From NCBI RefSeq assembly GCF_026283945.1, contig NZ_JAPDPC010000001.1, positions 1,860,001 through 1,924,000 of the forward strand: a stretch of DNA of 64,000 nt, read 5' to 3'. Shown here piece by piece: positions 8,539-18,011 of this stretch (the stretch's first letter is position 1; every line of letters begins with the position of its first letter). The position numbers were made by a program, and so were the translations under genes. Origin of the DNA: Dyella humicola (GTDB lineage Bacteria; Pseudomonadota; Gammaproteobacteria; Xanthomonadales; Rhodanobacteraceae). The notes beneath the pieces are model-generated. The model did no database searches. It was not told the origin of the DNA and saw only the letters and a list, made by a program, of their open reading frames with translations.

Positions 8539-11500
8539 TCAGCCGTGCGATGCGTCCTTCTTCACCGTGTCAGCGTCTTCGCCCGTTTCGGCATCTTCCT
8601 TGGCGGGCGCGACTGCTGCAGATGGAAGTTCGGTGTGGGCCAGCAGGTCACCCTGCGCTGGCGCGACCGGTGCCGCGGGTTCAATCGCCGGATGCGGCTC
8701 GGGTTGCACCGTCACGCTGTCTGGCGTCGCTTGCGCGGCCGCATGCCGGCTCGGTTCCTCGATCCGGGCCGCGGTTTCCAGATGGGTGTGGAAATCGATG
8801 CTCGTGCTCGCCACCGTCGGTGCAGGCTCAGCGGCCGGTGCGCTGGCGACGTGAGCATGTACGACGGTCGCTTCGACGTCGGACGTGACCGTCGTCGGAG
8901 TCGGCGCTTCGGCGACCTCGTTGGTCACAGTCACACGAGCCGCCGCGACGGCAACCGGGGTGATCGTCGTCACCGGCTCGACAGCAGGAGCTTCGACTCT
9001 GACGATCTCAGCGTCGACTTTCTCAGCCAGTACTTCCGGAATCGGCGGCAGCGTTGGCAGATTGAAGGACGCCGGCGCCACGGCACTCAGCACGGGTTCG
9101 TGTGCATGGTCCGGCTGGTCGGTCGGAGTCGACGTCGCAGCGACGGTTTCAGCCAGGGGGGCGGGTCGGATCGACGGCTCGGCCAATTCCACTGAAGCCA
9201 CCGTTGCAACGGCAGCAGCGGCAGCCACGGGCGCGACAGGCGCCGTCACTACCGACGGGCGAGCCATGACGGTGGGGGCCGTACCATCCTGACTACGATC
9301 CTCGTCGTCCAGATCGAATCCGTCCTCGGTACCTTCCTGGGGCAGCGCACCGGCCTGTGCGGCGTCCTCATGGCGACGGCGGCGACGGCCACCGCGACGA
9401 CCGCGACGGCGACGTGACTGGCTGCCCTCGCTCTCGGGACTGTTCTCACTGGCCAGTTCGGTATTCGTGATGGCCTCGGCCACCGGCTTGGCGGCTGCTG
9501 CTTCCTTGGCGGCTTCGGCGGCCGGCGCGGCTAGCGGACGCTGCTCGTCGGGCTGGGCGGGCTGCGACGGCTGCGTTGCGGCCGCTGGCTGCTGCGCACG
9601 CGGAGGACGCTGCTCTTGTCGCGGCTGCTGCGACTGCTGCTTGCGCTCAGGCTGGGCCTGGCTGCTGGTAGCGTCAGCAGCTGCCTTTTGTTGCTGCTGG
9701 CGCGGCTCCTGCTTGGACGTCTGGCTCTGACCTTGCTGCTGGCGCGGCTGCTGGGCCTGGTCGTTGCCACGCTGGCGATTGCCCTTGGCCTGCTGCTGGC
9801 CTTTCTGGCCTTGCTGCTGCGGCTGCTGATCTCGACGCGGTTGCTGCGTCTGGCGAGTACCCGGCTGGCCGCCCTGAGCCTGGCGACCACGCTCATCGCG
9901 GCGATTGGCGCGGGCGTTGGCCGGTGTGGGCTCGATCTTGGCGGCTGCTGCCGGCGCAGCCGGGACTGCCCCGCTGCGGAACCAGCCGAGCAGGCGCGAG
10001 ATGACGCCACCAGCGGGGGCCGGCGCAGAGGCGGCCTGGCGTGCCGGCAGGCCCTGCGGCGCGGGTGCTTCCGCTGTCTCTTCGCGAATCGGAGCCGGTG
10101 TCGACGGAACGATGCCGCTGACGGCCGGTTGCTCGCCGCTGCCCAGCGCCTGGCCCATCTTCGGCAGAGCCGATGGCTCAACCGCGGTGAGGCGCTCGTA
10201 GCTGGGCTTGCTGTGCTCGCCCATGTCTGCTTCGCGGATGCGCTGGATCTCGATATGCGGCGTTTCGAGCTTGTCGTCCGCCACGATCACCACGTGCACC
10301 TTGTTGCGCAGCTCGATCTCAACGACGCTGGCGCGCTTCTCGTTGAGCATGAAGTTCGCAACCGCGGGCGGCACCTGCACCAACACCTGACCGGTGTTGT
10401 CCTTCATGGCGTGCTCTTCGATCAGTCGCAGCGTCGACAGCGCCAGCGATTCCACGCCGCGGATATGGCCGTGGCCTTCGCAGCGCGGGCAGACGATCTG
10501 GGTCGCTTCGCCCAGCGACGGGCGCAGGCGCTGGCGCGACATCTCCAACAGGCCGAAGCGCGAAATGCGGCCGATCTGCACGCGGGCGCGGTCCAGCTTC
10601 AGGGCGTCCTTGAGACGCTCTTCCACTTCGCGCTGGTGCTTGGGGCTGTCCATGTCGATGAAGTCGATCACGATCAGGCCGCCGGCGTCGCGGATACGCA
10701 ACTGGCGAGCGATTTCCACCGCCGCTTCGCAGTTGGTGTTGAACGCCGTTTCCTCGATGTCGCTGCCCTTGGTGGCCTTCGACGAGTTGATGTCGATGGC
10801 GGTCAGCGCTTCGGTCTGATCGATGACGATGGAGCCGCCCGACGGCAGGCGCACCTGGCGGTCAAACGCGCTCTCGATCTGGGTCTCGATCTGGTAGCGC
10901 GAGAACAGCGGGGTGTCGTCTCGGTATAGCTTGAGCTTGCGCAGGGCATTGGGCATGACCTGCTGCACGAACTCGCGCGCATCGTTATACAGCGACTCCT
11001 CGTCAATGAGGATTTCGCCGATGTCGTTGCGCAGGTAGTCGCGCAGGGCGCGGATGAACAGTTTCGATTCCTGATAGATCAGGAACGGCGCCTTCTGGGC
11101 GCTTGCGGCGTTGGAGATCGCCTTCCACAGCTGGAGGAGGTAGTCCAGATCCCACTGCAGCTCTTCGGCGTCGCGGCCCATGCCGGCGGTACGCACGATG
11201 AGGCCGACGTCGTCGGGGACGGTCAGGTGCTCCAGCGCCTCCTTCAGAGCCTGCCGATCTTCACCTTCGATCCGGCGTGAGACGCCACCGGCCTTCGGGT
11301 TGTTCGGCATCAGCACCATGTAGCGGCCAGCCAGGCTGATGAAGGTGGTGAGAGCCGCGCCCTTGTTGCCGCGCTCTTCCTTCTCGACCTGCACGACCAC
11401 TTCCTGGCCTTCCTTTAGAAGGTCACGGATGTTGGATTTGTTGGGATCAAGGCCCTGCGTGAAGTACTCGCGAGCGATTTCTTTCAGGGGGAGGAAGCCG

Positions 11501-11694
11501 TGGCGTTCGGCGCCATAGTCGATAAAACAGGCTTCGAGAGACGGTTCAACGCGCGTGATGCGGCCTTTGTAAATATTGGCCTTTTTCTGCTCGCGGGAAG
11601 GGATTTCGATGTCGAGATCGTAAAGGGTCTGGCCATCGACGATGGCCACACGCAACTCTTCACGCTGAGTTGCGTTGATCAGCATACGTTTCAT
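8539..11694 (-). CDS. rne: Ribonuclease E
   Basis: 1051-residue endoribonuclease E, organiser of the RNA degradosome and central to mRNA decay and rRNA/tRNA maturation. The first ~510 residues form the catalytic half: S1 domain ([21 protein letters not shown]), 5' sensor, and DNase I-like active site with the aspartates in TAIDINSS and IDFIDMD, then the zinc-link CPRC motif that joins protomers. The remaining ~540 residues are low-complexity (Q/P/A-rich, then an arginine-rich [14 protein letters not shown] patch about two thirds along, then A/P/V/T-rich), typical of the disordered scaffold/RNA-binding half but diverged in sequence. GAGGA precedes the ATG. A ~340-bp leader region separates it from divergent rluC, the same arrangement as in E. 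coli. Confidence 0.97.
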   Translation of the reverse strand: MKRMLINATQREELRVAIVDGQTLYDLDIEIPSREQKKANIYKGRITRVEPSLEACFIDYGAERHGFLPLKEIAREYFTQGLDPNKSNIRDLLKEGQEVVVQVEKEERGNKGAALTTFISLAGRYMVLMPNNPKAGGVSRRIEGEDRQALKEALEHLTVPDDVGLIVRTAGMGRDAEELQWDLDYLLQLWKAISNAASAQKAPFLIYQESKLFIRALRDYLRNDIGEILIDEESLYNDAREFVQQVMPNALRKLKLYRDDTPLFSRYQIETQIESAFDRQVRLPSGGSIVIDQTEALTAIDINSSKATKGSDIEETAFNTNCEAAVEIARQLRIRDAGGLIVIDFIDMDSPKHQREVEERLKDALKLDRARVQIGRISRFGLLEMSRQRLRPSLGEATQIVCPRCEGHGHIRGVESLALSTLRLIEEHAMKDNTGQVLVQVPPAVANFMLNEKRASVVEIELRNKVHVVIVADDKLETPHIEIQRIREADMGEHSKPSYERLTAVEPSALPKMGQALGSGEQPAVSGIVPSTPAPIREETAEAPAPQGLPARQAASAPAPAGGVISRLLGWFRSGAVPAAPAAAAKIEPTPANARANRRDERGRQAQGGQPGTRQTQQPRRDQQPQQQGQKGQQQAKGNRQRGNDQAQQPRQQQGQSQTSKQEPRQQQQKAAADATSSQAQPERKQQSQQPRQEQRPPRAQQPAAATQPSQPAQPDEQRPLAAPAAEAAKEAAAAKPVAEAITNTELASENSPESEGSQSRRRRGRRGGRRRRRHEDAAQAGALPQEGTEDGFDLDDEDRSQDGTAPTVMARPSVVTAPVAPVAAAAAVATVASVELAEPSIRPAPLAETVAATSTPTDQPDHAHEPVLSAVAPASFNLPTLPPIPEVLAEKVDAEIVRVEAPAVEPVTTITPVAVAAARVTVTNEVAEAPTPTTVTSDVEATVVHAHVASAPAAEPAPTVASTSIDFHTHLETAARIEEPSRHAAAQATPDSVTVQPEPHPAIEPAAPVAPAQGDLLAHTELPSAAVAPAKEDAETGEDADTVKKDASHG

Positions 11695-12034
11695 TGTAAT
11701 TTTTCCTCAGCTTGCCGCGCGTCGCGTGCCGCGGTGGCGCCGTAACTTCGGCGGCCTGCCGGGGATCGCGCCGCTGCGGTTAAGCGGCAAAATGACGGCA
11801 TCGTTTCCGGTGCCGGGGTGATTCGTGGCAGTGCGTTCGTCGCCCCGGAACCCCATGGAACCGGACAAACGACAGCCCGAACCGTTACGATGAAAGGGAG
11901 CAACGACCGGCTGCCGTACAGGCGACCGGCGCTATCCTCGCCGACGTCGCGGGCGGGCGCCCCGTTTCCATCCGAACTTCGGCAGGAAGGGACATAACGC
12001 CGGCCGAGTATCCTATTTCGTCAGGTTTTTTTCA
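11695..12034. promoter_or_regulatory. Divergent rne/rluC intergenic region, presumed rne leader
   Basis: 340 bp without a supported gene. In E. coli the corresponding region contains the long rne 5' untranslated leader whose hairpins mediate RNase E autoregulation. By position this stretch probably does the same; it is GC-rich with several short inverted repeats, but I could not align it to known leader structures. rluC is preceded only by a weak CAGG and a T-run. Confidence 0.5.
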
Positions 12035-13048
12035 ATGCAGACGGCAACTTCCCCCGACGCACCTCACGGTGTGCGTCAAGTCGAGATCGGACCCGAGCGG
12101 GACGGTCAGCGTATCGATAATGCGCTGATGACCCTGCTCAAGGGTGTACCAAAGAGCATGATTTACCGAATTCTGCGCACCGGTCAGGTGCGGGTGAACG
12201 GCAAGCGTGCGAAACCCGATACCCGTCTCGCAGCGGGTGATATGTTGCGTATTCCACCGGTCAGGGTGGCCGAAAAGGTCGTCCAGCAGGGACCTGCGCC
12301 GGGCATGGTGGCGTCCGTGGTCGACGCGATCATCTTCGAAGACAAGCACTTCCTGGCCATCGACAAGCCGGCCGGCATCGCCAGTCATGGCGGCAGCGGC
12401 GTCAGCCACGGCGCCATCGAGCTGCTGCGCGCCGCCCGTCCAACCGAGCATCTGGAGCTGGTGCACCGACTCGATCGGGATACCAGCGGCGTGCTCGTGT
12501 TCGCCAAGACCCGTGCCGGCCTGGTCGGGCTGCAGGCGGCGATCCGCGAGGGTACGGTGACCAAGCAATACCTCTGCCTGATGGTGGGGCATCCGTCCAA
12601 GGCGAAGTTCGACGTCAACGCACCGCTGCTCAAGTCGGTGCTCCAGGGCGGCGAACGGATGGTAAGAGTGGCCGATAACGGCAAGCCGTCGCTCACTTTT
12701 TTCCGCGAGATGGAGCAGTACCCAGCCGCCCGCCTGATGCAGGCAACCCTGGGGACCGGGCGAACCCACCAGATCCGCGTGCATGCCGCACACGTCGGCC
12801 ATCCGCTCGCCGGCGACCCAAAGTACGGCGATAAGGAAATGAATAAGAAATTCAAGGATTTGGGCCTGAATCGCCTATTCCTGCATGCCGCTCACATGAG
12901 TTTCGAGCTCGACGGGCGCTCTTACGGCTTCTCTGCTCCATTGCCAGATGACTTGAAGGATTTCCTGGATGTCCTTGCCGTAAAAGGAAAAAGGATACGC
13001 CGCGTGCAGGAATACCTACAGGAAAAAGCGCGCACTGACCCCAAGTGA
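12035..13048 (+). CDS. rluC: 23S rRNA pseudouridine synthase RluC
   Basis: 337 residues. An N-terminal S4 RNA-binding domain (GQRIDNALMTLLKGVPKSMI, RTGQVRVNGKR) is followed by the RluA-family catalytic domain with the HRLDRDTSG motif carrying the catalytic Asp, then GRTHQIRVH and LFLHAAHMSF. RluC modifies uridines 955, 2504 and 2580 of 23S rRNA in E. coli. Divergent placement from rne is conserved in gammaproteobacteria and supports RluC over RluD/RluA. The 3' end overlaps the convergent membrane-protein gene by 33 bp. Confidence 0.94.
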   Translation: MQTATSPDAPHGVRQVEIGPERDGQRIDNALMTLLKGVPKSMIYRILRTGQVRVNGKRAKPDTRLAAGDMLRIPPVRVAEKVVQQGPAPGMVASVVDAIIFEDKHFLAIDKPAGIASHGGSGVSHGAIELLRAARPTEHLELVHRLDRDTSGVLVFAKTRAGLVGLQAAIREGTVTKQYLCLMVGHPSKAKFDVNAPLLKSVLQGGERMVRVADNGKPSLTFFREMEQYPAARLMQATLGTGRTHQIRVHAAHVGHPLAGDPKYGDKEMNKKFKDLGLNRLFLHAAHMSFELDGRSYGFSAPLPDDLKDFLDVLAVKGKRIRRVQEYLQEKARTDPK

Positions 13049-14557
13049 GCGAAGCAGGTGACCGGTCAGCCCGCTCTCGACCAGCAGGGCGCAGATGGCG
13101 TGGGCAACGGCGATCGGGACGAGACAGGGCGACTTCAGAAAACGCCATGCCCACCATAATTCGGCCGCGAAGCAGAGTTGCATCAGCGACCCGTTGGGCG
13201 TGTGCAACAGGCCGAACAGGGTGGCCGTGATCAGGATGATCACGGGTGGCGGCAACGCTGTGAGTCGCAACCGCCCCATCACCCACGCAAGCATGGCCCA
13301 TTGCTGCACTAGCGCCCAGCCGAGATAGGCCAGCATGTGTCGTGGTTCGAGGTGAACCAGCCCATGGCCATCGACCAACATCAGGGCTGCCGTCACCAGA
13401 AGAGGGACCAGCGGCCACAGCCAGTCGGCCCAGCTTCGTCCCATCCAGTGCCACCACACCGGCCGGCGGCGCCAATCACTTTGGGCGGCAAAGACCAGGG
13501 CTGCGACGAAGGCGGTGACACCGGGAATCGACAGCTGGGTCCCCCAGCGCAGGCCGGCGATCAGCCACAGCGGGCCGGCTGCGATCGCGGCAACGTCCAG
13601 CCAGGGACGGGTGACCTCCCGAGTCTGGCGTAGAGCGATCCACACGAGAGCGGCCAGGTACGCGGCACAGACACCCCAGTCCAGCCATCCTGGCAACGGT
13701 GCGTCGCCGGTGGCCGTAAAGGACCGCCCGAACGGCAGTACCAGCGCGCCCGGCCAATGCCGTTTCACCAGATCGCGCAGCGACAACATGGTTTCTGCGG
13801 ATACGCCTGCGGGCAGACGGACCAGAGGGACGCTCCGCCCCGCGTACTGCGCTGACGCAGCGGTCACGCCAGCCTGCGCCACGGCCAGGGCCGAAGGCAG
13901 CCGAATATCGGCGATGTCGGCACCGATCGTGGCGGGCAGTGGGGCAGGTTGGGCCGCCCGCAAGTCGACGTTTCCGATCTGCAGCACCGCATGCGCCGGT
14001 AGCTGAGGACGCAGTCGCAGCAGATAGGTAACGACAGCGGGAGGCTGGCACGGCTTGCCGGTGTCCGACCGCCAGCTGAGAGTGCGCAGGTCGATAACCA
14101 GATCGTTCCCCTGCGAGGGGATGCGACCGACCTCAGAGGCCAGGCAGACCGTGCTGAGCTCATTCGCCTGATAGACCAGGCCCAGGGTGCCTTCGGCGTC
14201 GCTTTGCAGCTGCAGATGGAGCAGCGGCCAGTGCGCCAGATCGACCGGCCCGGCTACCGGCAGCCCCAGATCGAAGGTCGAGCCGTCACGACTGGTGACG
14301 CGAAGTCCATGGGGACTCGGCGCGATGTCGGCGTTACCGAACACCCGTTGCGCGACCAGGTCGGCAGGGCCGCGCAGGCGCCATCGCCATAGCGGCTGGC
14401 CGTTGCGTAGGGTCGCCAGTTCACGCTGTGCATGCTCGGTCAGGTGCTCGCGCGTTACCCAAGCGGACAAGGCGGCCATGCCCCAAAGCAACAGCACGAC
14501 CGCCACGCCGAAACAGGCCATGGCGAAAACCCGGTGCGTGGCGCGCAGCGTGCTCAA
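13016..14557 (-). CDS. CPBP-family (CAAX protease-like) membrane protein with large extracytoplasmic domain
   Basis: 513 residues. An N-terminal membrane segment (about 9-31) is followed by ~240 residues that look soluble and extracytoplasmic, then about seven to eight hydrophobic helices. The last third shows CPBP/Rce1-like motif 2 (LFGLLH) and motif 3 (AVAHAICALL). Motif 1, normally EExxxR, is replaced by QQW in LGWALVQQWAML, so proteolytic activity is doubtful. The start is TTG at 14557 within TTGA overlapping the stop of phhB, suggesting coupled translation. Its role could be a membrane protease-like scaffold or enzyme; no function is asserted. Confidence 0.75.
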   Translation of the reverse strand: MSTLRATHRVFAMACFGVAVVLLLWGMAALSAWVTREHLTEHAQRELATLRNGQPLWRWRLRGPADLVAQRVFGNADIAPSPHGLRVTSRDGSTFDLGLPVAGPVDLAHWPLLHLQLQSDAEGTLGLVYQANELSTVCLASEVGRIPSQGNDLVIDLRTLSWRSDTGKPCQPPAVVTYLLRLRPQLPAHAVLQIGNVDLRAAQPAPLPATIGADIADIRLPSALAVAQAGVTAASAQYAGRSVPLVRLPAGVSAETMLSLRDLVKRHWPGALVLPFGRSFTATGDAPLPGWLDWGVCAAYLAALVWIALRQTREVTRPWLDVAAIAAGPLWLIAGLRWGTQLSIPGVTAFVAALVFAAQSDWRRRPVWWHWMGRSWADWLWPLVPLLVTAALMLVDGHGLVHLEPRHMLAYLGWALVQQWAMLAWVMGRLRLTALPPPVIILITATLFGLLHTPNGSLMQLCFAAELWWAWRFLKSPCLVPIAVAHAICALLVESGLTGHLLRSLGVSARFFL

Positions 14558-14895
14558 TGCTCGAGCAGGGCCTCCACGCGGGCAGCACAGATGAAGTCGT
14601 TGAGCGACAGGCCGCCGACGTCATGGGTCGACCACAAGATCTGACAATGACCGTAACCGGCCTCAAGATCCGGATGGTGGTCTTCCTGATTGGCCATGAA
14701 CCCCACCGCATTGATGAAGCCGAGCGTGTGGTGGAAGTCGCGGAACTTGAAGTCCTTCACGATGGCCTTGCCGTCGGCCACGACCTGCCAACCGGGCAGC
14801 TGGGCCAGCAAGTCGGTCACCTTGGCCTGGTCCAGTGCGTGTTCCTTGCCCTTGCGAGGCGTGCAGTGCTGGCTGGCGAGAGTGTTCGTGCTCAT
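14554..14895 (-). CDS. phhB: Pterin-4a-carbinolamine dehydratase
   Basis: 113-residue enzyme that dehydrates 4a-hydroxytetrahydrobiopterin (or an analogous pterin) during cofactor recycling for phenylalanine hydroxylase. The diagnostic motif is present: FHHTLGFINAVGFMANQEDH, then HHPDL and THDVGGLSLNDF. The start at 14895 (MSTNTL) was preferred to the upstream ATG at 14952, which adds a non-conserved leader. No phhA hydroxylase gene is beside it. It is the first gene of a two-gene unit with the CPBP protein. Confidence 0.92.
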   Translation of the reverse strand: MSTNTLASQHCTPRKGKEHALDQAKVTDLLAQLPGWQVVADGKAIVKDFKFRDFHHTLGFINAVGFMANQEDHHPDLEAGYGHCQILWSTHDVGGLSLNDFICAARVEALLEH

Positions 14896-15037
14896 GGCAG
14901 TCGTTCCGTTCGTGAGATGAAAAGTACCAAAGCGTCGAAGCTTGGAGGGCAAAAGTCAAAAGCGAGCGATAAAGGCGAAATAGGACTAAAATGGTGCTGT
15001 TTCGACCCGCAGGGTCGAGGTTTTGGCTGGAGTAGAC

Positions 15038-15646
15038 ATGATCGACATTTCAGAACGCGCACAGAAGCATTTCCTTCGATTGCTCTCTCAGCAGGGCATC
15101 GATGGATTGAGCATCCGCCTGCGCGTGACCGCGCCGGGTACGCCGGCGGCCAATTGCGAGCTGGAATTTGCCGAGCCCGACGAGCTGACCGGCCAGGAAT
15201 GGACCATCGTTTGCGACGGGTTCGAGTTTCATGTCGCCGGCGACAGCGCCGCCTGGCTGGAAGGTGCCAGCATCGATTTCGAGCCCAATGCCACAGGCGG
15301 CCAGCTCAATATCCGCGCACCGCGCATCAAGGGCGAGATTCCTGGTCAGGAAGCCGGGCTGATCGAACGGGTGCGCTATGTGCTCGAAGCCGAAGTGAAT
15401 CCGAAGATCGCCTCGCACGGCGGGCGCGTGAGCCTGCTCGAGGTCGACGCCGACGGTGTAGTGGTGCTGCAGTTCGGCGGTGGCTGCCATGGTTGCGGCA
15501 TGGTCGACGTCACCCTGAAGCATGGCGTGGAAAAGACGCTACGCGAGCGCGTGCCCGAGATCACCGAAGTCCGCGATGCCACCGACCACAGTGGCGGTAG
15601 CAACCCCTACTACAAGAAGCATGAAGGGCAGTCGGCACTCGGTTGA
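15038..15646 (+). CDS. nfuA: Fe-S biogenesis protein NfuA
   Basis: 202 residues. The N-terminal degenerate A-type (HesB/IscA-like) domain lacks the cluster cysteines, and the C-terminal Nfu domain has CHGC (C150 and C153) that holds a 4Fe-4S cluster for delivery to apo-proteins. Length and layout match gammaproteobacterial NfuA. The ATG at 15038 has TGGAG upstream; a TTG five codons earlier is less likely. It is monocistronic with a clear terminator behind it. Confidence 0.95.
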   Translation: MIDISERAQKHFLRLLSQQGIDGLSIRLRVTAPGTPAANCELEFAEPDELTGQEWTIVCDGFEFHVAGDSAAWLEGASIDFEPNATGGQLNIRAPRIKGEIPGQEAGLIERVRYVLEAEVNPKIASHGGRVSLLEVDADGVVVLQFGGGCHGCGMVDVTLKHGVEKTLRERVPEITEVRDATDHSGGSNPYYKKHEGQSALG

Positions 15647-15670
15647 TAGACGCCACCCTCCAGTCAACGA

Positions 15671-15702
15671 AAAAGGCCCGCATCGCGCGGGCCTTTTTTT
15701 TT
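15671..15702. terminator. Terminator after nfuA
   Basis: AAAAGGCCCGC / GCGGGCCTTTT stem, 5-nt loop, nine T residues on the plus strand. The A-run on the other side could also serve the convergent cytochrome gene. Confidence 0.85.
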
Positions 15703-15727
15703 GCTCATGCAGGGAGGGCAAGCGCGA

Positions 15728-16081
15728 TTACTTGTCGCCCTGGATGTGGCCTTCCAGCGTGTCGAGCTTGGTCGGCTGGCTCGAGAAGAAGGCGGCGATG
15801 TCCTCGATGTCCTGGTCAGACAGCGTGGCGACGAAGCCCTTCATGATCGGGTTGCCGCGCTGGCCGGTCTTGTACTCGCGCAGCGCCTGCTGGATGTACT
15901 CGTTGTACTGGCCGGCCAGGCGCGGATACTGCGGGTCGACCGCATTGCCGTCGGCGCCATGGCAGGCGAAACAGACAGCAGCCTTCTGCTTGCCGTTGTC
16001 GATGTTGGCGGCAGCCAGCAGCTGGGTGGAAGCGAACGCCAGGACGGCGCCGAATGAAAGCAGGGTAAGCGCACGTTTCAT
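15728..16081 (-). CDS. Periplasmic class I cytochrome c
   Basis: 117-residue precursor with a Sec signal peptide cleaved near LLAAA (about residue 24). The single heme-binding motif CFACH is at 37-41, and the likely axial Met is in NPIMKGFVA (about residue 80), so it is a c553/c4-type monoheme carrier. The C-terminal DIEDIAAFFSSQ helix is characteristic. It lies just downstream of a second cytochrome of the same type and is probably cotranscribed. A role as electron donor to a terminal oxidase is inferred from family only. Confidence 0.92.
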   Translation of the reverse strand: MKRALTLLSFGAVLAFASTQLLAAANIDNGKQKAAVCFACHGADGNAVDPQYPRLAGQYNEYIQQALREYKTGQRGNPIMKGFVATLSDQDIEDIAAFFSSQPTKLDTLEGHIQGDK

Positions 16082-16099
16082 GCGGTAAAGGTCCTTGGC

Positions 16100-16423
16100 T
16101 TACTTGGCGAGGCTGGAAAGATAGGCGGCGATATCGTCGATGTCCTTGTCGGACAGACTCTGCGCCTGCGCCGTCATCGTCGGATGGCTGCGTTCGCCAG
16201 CCCGGTACTCGTGGAGCGCGTTGACGATGTACTGCTGGTTCTGGCCTGCGATGCGCGGCACCGGGTAGTTCGGGTAGGCATTCGAGTAACCCGGCACGCC
16301 GTGGCAACCGTTGCAGGTGTAGATCAATTTGCGTCCGGCAGCCTTGTCACCCTCGGCATGCACGCTGGCAGTGGCGAGAAAAGCTGCGGCCACGGAGAGG
16401 CCAAGCAGTTGCAATCGAGTCAT
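16100..16423 (-). CDS. Periplasmic class I cytochrome c
   Basis: 107-residue precursor: signal peptide to about residue 23 (SVHA), heme motif CNGCH at 37-41, likely axial Met in HPTMTAQA, and C-terminal DIDDIAAYLSSL. It is a paralogue of the downstream cytochrome, and the two may act together like the two halves of a diheme cytochrome c4. The start at 16423 has GGGA nine nt upstream. An in-frame ATG at 16432 and a longer frame to 16516 are less likely because they precede the signal peptide with non-hydrophobic residues. Confidence 0.9.
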   Translation of the reverse strand: MTRLQLLGLSVAAAFLATASVHAEGDKAAGRKLIYTCNGCHGVPGYSNAYPNYPVPRIAGQNQQYIVNALHEYRAGERSHPTMTAQAQSLSDKDIDDIAAYLSSLAK

Positions 16424-16608
16424 CGAGATCATTCCCACGAGTCCGGCGGGTCCATGGTGAAAAGTCGCAAAAGTATAGTGGTTGCATTCACAAACGGACA
16501 GCATGTCGCAAGCCACTGATCTTGATCAGAATGGAGCGCGACAATCGTGAAGTCGTGCACGGGGCGCGCGGTCAGGCCGTGCGATACGCAGACTCAAGGG
16601 GAACTTGA

Positions 16609-17775
16609 ATGTCGCAGTGGAAGGTTGGGTTACAAGGTCGTCGGCCGTGCTGGAAGAAGACAGTTTTGCAGGTACTGCTGGCCGGCCTGGTGGGCGGTTT
16701 TGCCACGTTCGCTTCAGCCGCGGATGCGCCGGCGCATTACCGCATCGTCGGCTATGTGATGGATGCCAAGCCGTTGCCGCACGTGAGTGCCGACAAGCTC
16801 GACGTCATCAACTATGCCTTCGCGCAGCTCGACCCCAAGGGCAATGTCGTGTTTCCCAGCCCTATCGTCGACCAGACACTCGCCACCTTGGTGGGCCTGC
16901 GCAAGGTCAATCCCGGCCTGAAGATCATTGTGTCCATCGGCGGCTGGGGGGCGGACCATTTCTCCGATACGGCACTTACGGACGCCTCGCGTCAGCACAT
17001 GGCCGACAGTGCCGCCACGCTGGTCGAGAAATACGATGTCGACGGCATCGATCTCGACTGGGAGTATCCCACGCTGCCAGGCGCCGGCATCGGCCATCGC
17101 CCCGAGGACAAGCGCAATTTCAGCTTGCTGCTGGAAACCTTGCGCGCCCGTCTGGACAAGCTCGGTGACGCACACGGTGGCCGCCATTACCTGTTGTCGA
17201 TTGCCGCAGCGGATGGTGAGTTCGTGCAGGGCATCGAGCTGGAGCGCGTGTCGCGTTCGCTCGACTGGATCAATTTGATGACGTACGACTTCCACAACAG
17301 CCTGACGCCCACGACGGGACATCACGCCGGGCTGCATCTGTCCAAGCTGGCACCTGCGGATGATCGTGCTGGCGACAAGGCGGTCGAACAATTTCTGGCG
17401 GCTGGGGTGCCGGCGAAGAAACTCAACCTCGGCGCAGCTTTCTATGGTCGCGCCTTTTCCGGCGTGAACCCGCAGGACAATGGGCTGTATCAGAAGTACG
17501 CCAAATACGCGGGTGATCCGTCTTGGCGCAAGCTGGTTGCCGATTACATCGACAAGCATGGCTATGTGCGTCATTGGGACGAGCAGGCCCAGGCACCGTA
17601 TCTATGGAATGCCGCCACGCGCAGCTTTGTCAGCTATGAAGATCCGCAGTCGCTGCGTGCCAAGGCGGCCTTCGTCACATCGAAGGGACTGGGCGGCGTG
17701 ATGTATTGGGAGCACGGTCTCGACAAGCACGAAGAGTTGCTGGATGTGCTGGATCAGTCCTTGAACAAGCACTGA
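16609..17775 (+). CDS. Exported glycoside hydrolase family 18 (chitinase-like)
   Basis: 388 residues. A signal peptide (hydrophobic segment about 19-37, cleavage near ASAAD) precedes a GH18 TIM barrel. Substrate-site strand SIGGWG is at 109-114 and the catalytic DGIDLDWEY at 145-153 with E152 as the acid; MTYDFHN and the C-terminal GGVMYWEHGLD complete the barrel. The enzyme likely cleaves chitin or N-acetylglucosamine oligomers outside the cytoplasm. No chitin-binding module or other chitin genes are adjacent. GGGGAAC upstream of the ATG gives an acceptable ribosome binding site. Confidence 0.92.
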   Translation: MSQWKVGLQGRRPCWKKTVLQVLLAGLVGGFATFASAADAPAHYRIVGYVMDAKPLPHVSADKLDVINYAFAQLDPKGNVVFPSPIVDQTLATLVGLRKVNPGLKIIVSIGGWGADHFSDTALTDASRQHMADSAATLVEKYDVDGIDLDWEYPTLPGAGIGHRPEDKRNFSLLLETLRARLDKLGDAHGGRHYLLSIAAADGEFVQGIELERVSRSLDWINLMTYDFHNSLTPTTGHHAGLHLSKLAPADDRAGDKAVEQFLAAGVPAKKLNLGAAFYGRAFSGVNPQDNGLYQKYAKYAGDPSWRKLVADYIDKHGYVRHWDEQAQAPYLWNAATRSFVSYEDPQSLRAKAAFVTSKGLGGVMYWEHGLDKHEELLDVLDQSLNKH

Positions 17776-17835
17776 TCCGTAACTGCCATACCCCGGCACC
17801 GCACCCGGGGACTTCGAAAGACCGCGCCTTTTGCC

Positions 17836-17942
17836 GTCATTCCCGCGTAAGCGGGAATCCAGCGACTTTCGCCCACTGAACACCAAGTCTCTGGATTCCC
17901 GCTTGACCAGCCGTCCGGCTGTTGAGAGCCGCGGGAATGACG
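17836..17942. repeat. Composite palindromic intergenic repeat (GTCATTCCCGCG type)
   Basis: GTCATTCCCGCG (17836-17847) is mirrored by CGCGGGAATGAC at the right end (17931-17942). Internally, GCGGGAATCCAG is mirrored by CTGGATTCCCGC. This nested arrangement is typical of the short palindromic repeats scattered between genes in Xanthomonadales and related bacteria. It sits between two convergent genes. Confidence 0.8.
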
Positions 17943-18011
17943 AGTCTTGCGAAGTTGCCGCCTGTGACATCCCAGCGTTTGTCTGGATGTCGCTGCGACG
18001 TGTGGTTTCGC

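Noticed and set aside
9616-10929. 437-codon Leu-rich plus-strand frame inside rne
   Set aside because: Antisense shadow of the Gln/Ala-rich low-complexity part of RNase E; not a membrane protein gene.
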